This document shows, one piece after another, positions 25,145 through 32,527 of a DNA stretch of 64,000 nucleotides (the stretch's first letter is position 1; every line of letters starts with the position of its first letter). A model generated the notes under the pieces. The model searched no databases. It was given only the letters and a program-made list of their open reading frames with translations, and was not told the DNA's origin. The position numbers were made by a program, and so were the translations under genes. The stretch is taken from the NCBI GenBank assembly GCA_019636015.1, contig JAHBYJ010000001.1, positions 620,001-684,000 on the forward strand, read 5' to 3'. Source of the stretch: Parvibaculaceae bacterium. GTDB lineage: Bacteria > Pseudomonadota > Alphaproteobacteria > Parvibaculales > Parvibaculaceae.

Positions 25145-25660
25145 TCACAAAAGGCGCGGCGTGGCGATGCCTTCGAATTCGAGCAGCCATTTTTTTGTGG
25201 GGAGACCGCCGCCGAATCCCGTCAGCGATCCGTCGGCGCCGATCACACGGTGGCAGGGAACGATGATCGGAATGGGATTCCTGCCATTGGCAAGACCGAC
25301 CGCCCGCATGCCTTTCGGATTGCCGATGACGCGCGCGATATCGGCATAGCTCCGCGTCTCGCCGAAGGGAATGGCGGCAAGCGCGCGCCAGACGCCGAGC
25401 TGAAAGGCGGTGCCGGAGGGCGCGAGCGTCAGCTCGGAAAAATCCTTCTTCCTTCCCTCGAAATATCTGTCGAGCGCCTTCACCGCCTTGCCGAGATGTG
25501 CGCGCGCCTTCGTGCTGCCTTCGCGCACCGGAAACGAAATATCCTTCTGGTTCGGGAAGAGAACGGCGGCGAGCCCCGCATCGGTGGCGGCGAGGCGGAG
25601 CCGCCCGATCGGTGTGTCGAGCGTCGCCGTGGCAAGCGTATCGTCCAGGGGCAATTTCAT
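25145..25660 (-). CDS. ogt: Methylated-DNA-protein-cysteine methyltransferase
   Basis: A 171-residue suicide repair enzyme that moves the alkyl group from O6-alkylguanine to its own cysteine. The active loop is PIIVPCHRVIG with C136. The SYADIARVIGNPKGMRAVGLANGRNPI helix-turn-helix binds DNA. Its ATG overlaps the stop of the Ada-AlkA gene in an ATGA, so both adaptive-response enzymes are made from one message. Confidence 0.95.
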   Translation of the reverse strand: MKLPLDDTLATATLDTPIGRLRLAATDAGLAAVLFPNQKDISFPVREGSTKARAHLGKAVKALDRYFEGRKKDFSELTLAPSGTAFQLGVWRALAAIPFGETRSYADIARVIGNPKGMRAVGLANGRNPIPIIVPCHRVIGADGSLTGFGGGLPTKKWLLEFEGIATPRLL

Positions 25661-27147
25661 GCAGTCTCTCCTTCGATGGTCCAGAGCGCGAGCGCCGCAT
25701 AGCCGCGCCACGGCCGCCATTGCACCGACATGGTTTCGAGTTCCTTCGTGGAAACGGGCGCGCCCTTGCCCGCCGCCTTGCGCAGGCCGAGATCGGAAGC
25801 AGGAAAGGCATCCGGCTCGCCGATGGCGCGAAGTGCGATGTAATGTGCGGTCCATTCGCCGATGCCCGGCAGCGCGGTGAGCGCGGCAATCCCCGCCTCG
25901 AGGCTTTCGCATGGGGCGAAGCGGACATGTCCCTTCGCCGTGGCGCGGGCGAGGGCGTTGATCGTCGCGATCCGCCCGCCGGTCAGGCCGAGCCCCGAGA
26001 GATCGGCGCTGGCAAGTGTTGCGGGGCGCGGAAGGAAATGCGTGAGGCCATCTTCATTCGCGGGGCAGGGCGTTCCGAATTTCGCGACGATGCGGCCCGC
26101 AATGGTCGTTGCGCCCTTCACGGAAATCTGCTGGCCGAGCACGGCGCGCAGCGCGAGTTCGAAACCGTCGAAGGCGCCGGGCACGCGCAGCCCCGGCGCG
26201 CGGGCAAGCCTCGGCCCGATCACCGGATCGGCCGTGAAGGCGCCGGCGATCGCGCCGGGATCGGCATCGAGATCGAAAAGCCGCCGGAGCCGCGCCGCAA
26301 TCGCACGGATCGGAAGCGCGCCCTTGCCCGGCTCGAAGAAGACGATCTTCGCTTCAAGCGCGTGGCCCCTGGCGGCAGGTTCGACGCTCAGGATGCCTTT
26401 TGCGCCGTCGATCTCGAAGCTGCGCGCATAGCGCCGTCTTTCTATCTTCTCCACGCCCGGCAGCGCGCGGAAGGAAAGATAGGCAAGCACGCGCTCGAAA
26501 TCGAAAGGCGGGCGGTAGCCGAGCCGCAGCCTGATTGCGCCGCCGGCCTGAGCCTCGCTCGCGCGCCGGAGTTCTGTCGGCGCCACGCCATAGGCGTCCC
26601 GGATGGCGCTGTTGAAGCGGCGAAGGCTCGTATAGCCCGCCGCAAAGGCAACGTCGGAGAGCGGCATCCGCGTATCGCTGATGAGCTGCTTCGCCGTCAG
26701 CAGCCGCCGGTTCGCGGCAACGGATTGCGGCCCCGCGCCCACATGCGCGAGGAAGAGGCGGCGGAGCTGCCGCTCGCCGAGGCCGAGCCGCGCCGCCAGC
26801 ATCTCCACGCTTCCCTCATCGAGCACACCTTCCTCGATGAGCCTGAGCGCGCGCGAGACCGTCGCCGCCGTGCCGGCCCAGGCAGGCGTGCCCGGCGCCG
26901 TTTCCGGCCGGCAGCGCAGGCAGGAACGGAAGCCCGCTTCCTCGGCCGCCGCCGCCGAGGGCACGAAGCGGCAATGCGCGCGCTTCGGCACGCGTGCGGG
27001 GCAGACCGGACGGCAATAGATGCCGGTCGTCGTGACGCAAACGAAGAAGCGCCCGTCGAAGCGGGCGTCCTTTGCCTGCATGGCGCGGTAGCACTGGTCC
27101 TCGTCGAGGGCGCGGACCGGCAGGATGGTCTGGTCGATCATGTTCAT
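25657..27147 (-). CDS. alkA: Ada regulator/AlkA glycosylase fusion
   Basis: A 496-residue multidomain repair protein. The Ada metal-binding domain has zinc cysteines C45, C49, C76 and C79 (IYCRPVC and SCLRC). An AraC-type HTH follows (about 95-190). The AlkA N-terminal and helix-hairpin-helix glycosylase domains fill the rest, with LPGIGEWTAHYIA and the catalytic Asp in FPASDLGL. The protein should sense methylphosphotriesters, switch on transcription and remove 3-methyladenine. No O6-methylguanine domain is fused; that job is done by the coupled ogt. ATG 27147 is chosen, with ATG 27141 possible. Confidence 0.92.
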   Translation of the reverse strand: MNMIDQTILPVRALDEDQCYRAMQAKDARFDGRFFVCVTTTGIYCRPVCPARVPKRAHCRFVPSAAAAEEAGFRSCLRCRPETAPGTPAWAGTAATVSRALRLIEEGVLDEGSVEMLAARLGLGERQLRRLFLAHVGAGPQSVAANRRLLTAKQLISDTRMPLSDVAFAAGYTSLRRFNSAIRDAYGVAPTELRRASEAQAGGAIRLRLGYRPPFDFERVLAYLSFRALPGVEKIERRRYARSFEIDGAKGILSVEPAARGHALEAKIVFFEPGKGALPIRAIAARLRRLFDLDADPGAIAGAFTADPVIGPRLARAPGLRVPGAFDGFELALRAVLGQQISVKGATTIAGRIVAKFGTPCPANEDGLTHFLPRPATLASADLSGLGLTGGRIATINALARATAKGHVRFAPCESLEAGIAALTALPGIGEWTAHYIALRAIGEPDAFPASDLGLRKAAGKGAPVSTKELETMSVQWRPWRGYAALALWTIEGETA

Positions 27148-27216
27148 GGATTGAAGTCTATGCCGCCGCCGTCTCCGGCGCTCGCCAAAATCGGACATGT
27201 CCATTCATGTCCAGAA

Positions 27217-27230
27217 TGACGCCACCGTCA
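27217..27230. promoter_or_regulatory. TGACG-N4-CGTCA operator 5 before the MFS gene
   Basis: TGACG-CCAC-CGTCA is a perfect core, with AGAA before it. It lies 147 bp before the MFS gene and 70 bp before the divergent Ada-AlkA gene. It links the MFS permease to the palindrome set at 6811, 8349, 8409 and 11666. Confidence 0.6.
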
Positions 27231-27376
27231 TGTATTTCGTGCCTGTTTCGAGCCTTGCCCGGCCCGTCTCACCCGATTGTGCATTTGAGTTCGGGGCCGC
27301 CGCTGTTAGGCTTCCGGCCAACAAAATTGAAACGCTCTCCGGCAGGGAACCGGGGAAACATTCGGGGAGGACAGGA

Positions 27377-28714
27377 ATGTCGGACAAGGGAGGCGCCCTG
27401 CCGGGCGTCGCCGGTGGCATTGCGCCATCGCAAGGCTTCAGCGCGGCCTATCGCAACTATGCGCTATTCGTCCTGATGCTGGGCTATACGGCGAATTACG
27501 TGGATCGTCAGATCCTCGCCATCCTGCTCGAGCCGATCAAACAGGACCTTGGCGTTTCCGACACGCAGCTCGGTTTCCTTTCGGGCATCACCTTCGCGAT
27601 CTTCTACGCGACGCTCGGCGTGCCCATCGCGATGCTTGCCGACCGTACCAACCGGCGAAACATCGTTGCCGCCGCCATCGCCATCTTCTCGACGATGACG
27701 GTCGTCTGCGGCTTCGTGACGAGCTTCGTGCAGCTCGCGCTTGCGCGTATCGGCGTCGGCATCGGCGAGGCGGGGTCGAGCCCGCCATCGCATTCCATGA
27801 TTTCCGACATGTTCCCGCCCGAGAAGCGCGCCTCCGCCATGGGCGTCTACTCGCTCGGCATCAATATCGGCATTCTCGTCGGCTTCCTCGTCGGCGGCTG
27901 GGTCAGCCAGTGGTATGGCTGGCGCGCGGCCTTCTTCGTTGTCGGTGCGCCCGGCATTCTCATCGCGCTTCTGATCCGCTTCACGCTGAAGGAGCCGCAG
28001 CGCGGTCACGCAGATGGCATCACGGCGCAGGCGACGGCCGCGGCGCCGAAATTCATGGATGTCTGGAGGCTTCTCTGGGCGCAGCGTTCCTTCCGCCACA
28101 TCGCCTTTGGCTGCGCGCTTGCCGCCTTTGCCGGCTATGCGGGCGTCACCTGGATTCCGGCCTTCCTCATCCGCTCCTACCAGATGGGCCCGGGCGAAAT
28201 CGGCACCTGGCTCGCGCTCATCATCGGCTTTGTCGGCGGCGCCGGTACCTATGTCACCGGCTGGCTGGCCGACCGCTATGGCAAGCGCGATGTGCGCTGG
28301 AACCTCTGGGTGGTCGCCATCATCATGTTCCTCTGCTTCCCCTTCTCGGTGGGCATGTATCTCGCGGGCGACAAATACATGACGCTCGCATTCTTCCTCA
28401 TTCCGGCCTTTGCAGGCGCTGCCTATATCGGGCCGAGCCTCGCCATGACCCAGGCCCTCGTCACGCTCAGGATGCGCGCGGTCGCTTCCGCCGTTCTCTT
28501 CCTGATCCTGAACCTGATCGGCATGGGCCTCGGGCCGCAGGCCGTCGGCCTCGTCAGCGATATGTACCTGCCGGCCTATGGGCAGGAGTCGCTGCGCTAT
28601 GCGCTTCTCACCGTCATGTTCGTCTGGCTCTGGGCAGGCGTGCATTTCGTGCTCGGCGCGAAGACACTGAAGGACGATCTTGACCGGGCGAGAACGCAGG
28701 GCCTCGGCATCTGA
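27377..28714 (+). CDS. Major facilitator superfamily transporter
   Basis: A 445-residue twelve-helix permease. The loop 2-3 signature reads GVPIAMLADRTNRRN, and helix 4-5 carries ARIGVGIGEAGSSPPSHSMISD, seen in the spinster and related branches. The N-terminus is cytoplasmic (about 38 residues). GGAGG lies six bases before ATG 27377. A TGACG-N4-CGTCA palindrome upstream suggests the same control as the CYP153 gene, so a substrate or product of that pathway is possible (inference). The dehydrogenase gene follows after 68 bp. Confidence 0.85.
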   Translation: MSDKGGALPGVAGGIAPSQGFSAAYRNYALFVLMLGYTANYVDRQILAILLEPIKQDLGVSDTQLGFLSGITFAIFYATLGVPIAMLADRTNRRNIVAAAIAIFSTMTVVCGFVTSFVQLALARIGVGIGEAGSSPPSHSMISDMFPPEKRASAMGVYSLGINIGILVGFLVGGWVSQWYGWRAAFFVVGAPGILIALLIRFTLKEPQRGHADGITAQATAAAPKFMDVWRLLWAQRSFRHIAFGCALAAFAGYAGVTWIPAFLIRSYQMGPGEIGTWLALIIGFVGGAGTYVTGWLADRYGKRDVRWNLWVVAIIMFLCFPFSVGMYLAGDKYMTLAFFLIPAFAGAAYIGPSLAMTQALVTLRMRAVASAVLFLILNLIGMGLGPQAVGLVSDMYLPAYGQESLRYALLTVMFVWLWAGVHFVLGAKTLKDDLDRARTQGLGI

Positions 28715-28757
28715 CGCGAAAAAATGTCCGCTCGAACGGGCGGTGCCTTTGTGAAAG

Positions 28758-28785
28758 CATGGCGGGGTGAAGGAGCCCCGCCATG
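28758..28785 (+). promoter_or_regulatory. Stem-loop holding the ribosome site and start codon of the next gene
   Basis: CATGGCGGGG pairs perfectly with CCCCGCCATG over 10 bp. The eight-base loop TGAAGGAG carries the Shine-Dalgarno AAGGAG, and the start codon ATG 28783 is in the closing arm. Translation would need this stem to open, so heat, a protein or an upstream ribosome could control it. There is no T-tract, so it is not a terminator. Confidence 0.55.
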
Positions 28786-29796
28786 TCCTTTTCGGCTTTG
28801 CCCGATGAGATGCGCGCCATGCTGCTCGATGCGCCGGGAAAGCCCCTGCGCCTCGCACATGTCCCCGTGCCGCATCCCGGGCCCGGCGAAGTCGCGGTCA
28901 AGGTGGAGGCCTGCGGCGTCTGCCGCACCGATCTTCATGTCGTCGATGGCGAATTGCCGCAACCGAAATTACCGCTCGTGCCGGGCCACGAGATCGTCGG
29001 CCGCATCGCGGCATTGGGCGAGGGCGTCGCTCGTTTCCGTATCGGCGAGCGCGTAGGCATCCCCTGGCTCGGATGGACATGCGGAGAATGCCGCTTCTGC
29101 CGTGCGGGCAAGGAAAATCTCTGCGAGAAGGCGCTCTTCACCGGCTATACGCGCGATGGCGGCTACGCGGAATACACGCTTGCCGATGTGCGCTACTGTT
29201 TCCCCGTCGCGGAGAGCTATGACGCTGCGGAGGCGGCGCCGCTTCTCTGCGCCGGGTTGATCGGTTATCGCTCGCTCCGCATGGCGGGCGAGGGCAAGAC
29301 GCTCGGGCTCTATGGCTTCGGCGCTGCGGCGCACATCGTGGCGCAGGTCGCGCGTCATGAGGGCTGGCGCCTCTTCGCCTTTGTGAAGCCGGGCGATGAG
29401 ACGGCCAGAGGCTTCGCGCTCTCGCTCGGCGCCGAATGGGCTGGCGGATCCGACGATGCGCCGCCCGAGCTTCTCGACGCCGCGATCATCTATGCACCGG
29501 CGGGCCCGCTCGTCCCTGCCGCGCTGAGGGCGGTCGCCCCCGGCGGGCGCGTCGTCTGCGCCGGCATTCACATGTCCGATATCCCTTCCTTCCCCTATGA
29601 CATCCTCTGGCGCGAGCGATCCCTTCACTCGGTGGCGAATCTGACCAAGGCCGACGGCAGTGAATTTCTTGCCCTCGCGCCGAAAGTGCCGGTGGTGACG
29701 ACGGTCGAGCCCATGCCGCTCGAACGGGCGAACGAAGCGCTGGCGCGGCTTCGCGACGGACGCCTTACAGGTGCCGCGGTCCTTGTCATGGAATGA
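28783..29796 (+). CDS. Zinc-dependent alcohol dehydrogenase
   Basis: A 337-residue medium-chain dehydrogenase. The catalytic zinc site is C47 (ACGVCRTD), H69-E70 (PGHEIVG) and a later cysteine (LLCAGLIGYRSL). The structural zinc lobe is CGECRFC...NLC. The nucleotide fold is LGLYGFGAAAHIVAQVA. It resembles the AdhA class acting on primary alcohols. The start codon lies inside a 10-bp stem, described separately. The stop overlaps an ATG of the next gene in an ATGA, but the preferred start of that gene is further on. Confidence 0.88.
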   Translation: MSFSALPDEMRAMLLDAPGKPLRLAHVPVPHPGPGEVAVKVEACGVCRTDLHVVDGELPQPKLPLVPGHEIVGRIAALGEGVARFRIGERVGIPWLGWTCGECRFCRAGKENLCEKALFTGYTRDGGYAEYTLADVRYCFPVAESYDAAEAAPLLCAGLIGYRSLRMAGEGKTLGLYGFGAAAHIVAQVARHEGWRLFAFVKPGDETARGFALSLGAEWAGGSDDAPPELLDAAIIYAPAGPLVPAALRAVAPGGRVVCAGIHMSDIPSFPYDILWRERSLHSVANLTKADGSEFLALAPKVPVVTTVEPMPLERANEALARLRDGRLTGAAVLVME

Positions 29797-29858
29797 CCGT
29801 CACGCGGGCGTCGCAATTCTCCGGCAAGCCTGCGAGGTCTGCTTTCGCCGGTGCCTGG

Positions 29859-30650
29859 ATGAAAAAATCCCTGCCGCTCGTCGCCCTGTTCTGCCTCGCT
29901 GCGCCGGCCCACGCCGTCGACGAGAGATACAAATCCTATGCGCCGCGGCCGGAACTTGCCGGAGAGGTGGAAGTGCGCGGCGCGCCTGCGCCCTCAAACC
30001 TCCTCATTCTCTGGGGCGAGAGCTTCCGGGCGGCGCAGCCGGGCATTGCCATGAAGGAAGGCGGTGGCGGCATTCGCGCTCGCGTCGCGATCGAGGCGCT
30101 TGCCATTCTCGTCCACAAGGACAATCCGCTCACCTGCCTGTCGCTTGACGAGGTGAAGGCGCTGTATGCGGCGAATGCCAACTGGGGAGCGGCGGGCGCC
30201 GCCGGCGCTTTCGCAGGCGAGCCGGTCAGGCCGTTGATGCGCGAGGAAGGGCTCGGCGAGGCGGCCTTCTTCAGGGAAGCGGTACTTGGCGATCTGGCGC
30301 TACCTGCGGAGACGGTGCGCTATCCGCGCGCTTCCCGCCTTCTCAAGGCGCTGGCGGAAACGCCGGGCGGCATCGCCTTCCTGCCCGCCGGCTATCGCGG
30401 CGAAGGCACGAAAGCCCTGCAACTCTCGAATGGCGGCGCTTGCGCCGCGCCCACGCAAACCAATGCGAGCCGGGCCGGCTACCCCCTGTCGCGCTTCGTC
30501 TGGCTTGAGGGAAAATCGGACAAGGCAACGCTCGCCTTCTTCGACTATGTCCTTTCCCTGGAAGGCCAGCGCGATGCCGTTATCGCGGGGCACTTCTCGC
30601 TCCCCTTCGTCTTCGCTGCGGAAGAGCGCGAGAAGCTCGATCTCGACTGA
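29859..30650 (+). CDS. PstS-like periplasmic substrate-binding protein
   Basis: A 263-residue exported protein. It begins with a clean signal peptide, MKKSLPLVALFCLAAPAHAV, cleaved near residue 20. The body resembles PstS-type phosphate-binding proteins, with ALAILVHKDNPLTCLSLDEVKALYAA as the best-conserved segment. An ATG at 29793 in an ATGA with the dehydrogenase would add 22 residues before the signal and is less likely. It is convergent with a phosphate-selective porin that has a Pho box, so a phosphate role is plausible. No pst transporter genes are in the window. Confidence 0.65.
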   Translation: MKKSLPLVALFCLAAPAHAVDERYKSYAPRPELAGEVEVRGAPAPSNLLILWGESFRAAQPGIAMKEGGGGIRARVAIEALAILVHKDNPLTCLSLDEVKALYAANANWGAAGAAGAFAGEPVRPLMREEGLGEAAFFREAVLGDLALPAETVRYPRASRLLKALAETPGGIAFLPAGYRGEGTKALQLSNGGACAAPTQTNASRAGYPLSRFVWLEGKSDKATLAFFDYVLSLEGQRDAVIAGHFSLPFVFAAEEREKLDLD

Positions 30651-30668
30651 CATCAGCGCAAAACAAAT

Positions 30669-30740
30669 CCCCGGTGGATTTCTCCACCCCGCGCGCGACC
30701 GCGCGCAAGACAAAAACCCCGGTGGATTTCTCCACCGGGG
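30669..30740 (-). terminator. Duplicated stem-loop terminator region
   Basis: CCCCGGTGGATTTCTCCACC occurs twice, at 30669-30688 and 30717-30736. The second copy closes into a perfect 10-bp hairpin (30717-30740) followed on the minus strand by five T, and so terminates the porin. Between them is GCGCGC-GACC-GCGCGC. The first copy may end the PstS-like message. Confidence 0.75.
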
Positions 30741-30779
30741 CCTTGCCGTCTTGCGATCTGCGAGGATCGGGACCTTGTC

Positions 30780-32177
30780 CTAGAAGGCGAACTGCGTGCG
30801 CAGGGCGACGGCCTGATGGCCGAAGTCGAGCTGGGCGGCGCCGCGGTCGTCGACGTCCACGTCGAGGTAGTTCAGCATGAAGCGGACGTTGTTGTTGACG
30901 TACCAGTTGAGGCCGGCGGTGATGATGCGCTGCTCGCCGCCGAAGACGCCATTGCCGGTGTCGTTCAGATCGGCCTGGCTGTAGCGCGCCGCGATTTCCC
31001 AGGCACCCGCGCCGCCGCTGCCGAAGCCGAACGGATTGGCAGGCTTTACGCCCGAATAGGCAGCCTTCTTGATGTCGTACTTGTAGGCTTCGCCCGTGAG
31101 GATCCACGACGCCTGCAGATACCAGGCGCTGAGGTCCACATCGCTCAGGCCGCCAAGACGGCTGACGTCGTAGCGGTAGTATTCGCCCTGGGCGCGGAAC
31201 GGACCGTAGTTGAACGCGAGTTCTGGACCATAGACCGACACGGTGTCGGCGGTGCCGGCAAAGTTCGCGTCGATATACCGCGAGCCATCGATGCGGAGTT
31301 CGGGGCGGTCACGAAGGCGGACCGCGTCGGCCGGAAGCTTGAAGGAGTGCGAACCGGAGACGCCGAAGTGGAAGTTCGCGCCTTCCTTCGGGGAGGTGGC
31401 GTAGGCGAGACGGCCCACGACATTGGAGCTGTCATAGTCGTCGAGACCACCGCCCGCCGCCGCCGAGCTCATCGTGTAGTAGGCAGCGCCGAAGAAATTG
31501 TCGGTGTAGTGCGCCGCGCCGAGCGTCATGCGGGCTTCGCCGGCCGCCGGCGTGATGGCGAGGTTCACGGCCGTTGCACGCTCGATGAAGGTGATGTCGT
31601 TCGACGAGGTCGAATCGTCGAGCGTCATCTTCGGCTTCGTTGCGCCGATCACGATGTCGGTGCCCTCGATGCCGGTATAGGTGAGCGCGACTTCATAGAT
31701 GCGGGCGTTCGATTCCGTGCCGCTGTCGCCGAAGTTGAACTCGATATTGTACTTGAAATCCTTGGCGAGCGTGCCGTTGAATCCGAGACGGGCACGGCGG
31801 AAGTTCGCATTGCCGCGAAGCCCGGAATTGCCGGTGGCGGCGATCATCTGCGTCTCGTCCGAGTCGCTCATGTGGTAGCCGCCGACGTCGAGATGCGCGC
31901 GGCCCGTGATGCCGAAGGTGAAGTTGCCGTCGGCGGTCTTGAAGACAGGACGGCCGTCCTTCAGGCTCACTTCGACGTCGCTCTTGCGCTCTTCAAGCGT
32001 CTTGATGCGATTGCCCTGCTGGATCTCGACATCGTCGATCTTGCGCTGCAGCGCTTCGATCTGCGCCTTGAGCGCGTCGAGTTCGGCCTGGGTATTGCTG
32101 GCGGCAAGAGCCGGTCCCGCGAGAAGGGTGGCGGCGCCGAGTGCAGTGCCAGCCAGCAGAATGTTTCTCAACGTCAT
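30780..32177 (-). CDS. Phosphate-selective porin, OprO/OprP family
   Basis: A 465-residue outer-membrane porin. A signal peptide ends at ALAAS near residue 26. A short coiled coil follows (about 28-60, ELDALKAQIEALQRKIDDVE), then a beta-barrel with many aromatic-ended strands, closing on the C-terminal phenylalanine of RTQFAF. The ITGRAHLDVGGY and RRARLGFNGTLAKDFKYNIEFNFG stretches are OprP-like. Such porins take up phosphate or pyrophosphate. The three-repeat Pho box 100 bp upstream supports control by PhoB. Confidence 0.88.
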   Translation of the reverse strand: MTLRNILLAGTALGAATLLAGPALAASNTQAELDALKAQIEALQRKIDDVEIQQGNRIKTLEERKSDVEVSLKDGRPVFKTADGNFTFGITGRAHLDVGGYHMSDSDETQMIAATGNSGLRGNANFRRARLGFNGTLAKDFKYNIEFNFGDSGTESNARIYEVALTYTGIEGTDIVIGATKPKMTLDDSTSSNDITFIERATAVNLAITPAAGEARMTLGAAHYTDNFFGAAYYTMSSAAAGGGLDDYDSSNVVGRLAYATSPKEGANFHFGVSGSHSFKLPADAVRLRDRPELRIDGSRYIDANFAGTADTVSVYGPELAFNYGPFRAQGEYYRYDVSRLGGLSDVDLSAWYLQASWILTGEAYKYDIKKAAYSGVKPANPFGFGSGGAGAWEIAARYSQADLNDTGNGVFGGEQRIITAGLNWYVNNNVRFMLNYLDVDVDDRGAAQLDFGHQAVALRTQFAF

Positions 32178-32278
32178 TTGACGTCTCCGTGTTCAATGAT
32201 TGGGCTTCTGTTGCAGGATTGGCAGCCGCGACGGACGCCGCGAACACCCCCCATGGGTTCCGCAAGTAGCAGCCGCCT

Positions 32279-32307
32279 GTGACGGTTGGGTTCCAGTTTT
32301 GTGACAG
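32279..32307 (-). promoter_or_regulatory. Pho box with three 7-bp repeats
   Basis: On the minus strand CTGTCAC-AAAA-CTGGAAC-CCAA-CCGTCAC gives three 7-bp direct repeats at 11-bp spacing, the layout bound by PhoB dimers (consensus CTGTCAT-N4-CTGTCAC). The first repeat is nearly perfect. It lies 102 bp before the porin start, in the right orientation. Confidence 0.75.
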
Positions 32308-32430
32308 TCGAATGACGGCCGCTCACTGTGGCAAAGCTGCACCGTGCGCGTGGCGTCGCGGCGCGTATCCGGCAGTTCCGGGATTACAAGAAAGGGCCGG
32401 AAAATCGGCGAGACATTGCGCCGCCCGGAC

Positions 32431-32467
32431 AAAGAAAAAGGGCGGCAAGGCCAAAGCCCCGCCGCCC
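32431..32467 (-). terminator. Intrinsic terminator after the kinase-like gene
   Basis: On the minus strand GGGCGGC pairs with GCCGCCC and is followed by TTTTTCTTT. It lies 61 bp beyond the stop of the kinase-like gene. Confidence 0.8.
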
Positions 32468-32527
32468 CAAGGAAGATATCGCAGAATTCGGACTTTAACT
32501 TCGGGAAAGCCCGGCGTCAGCAGTCCG

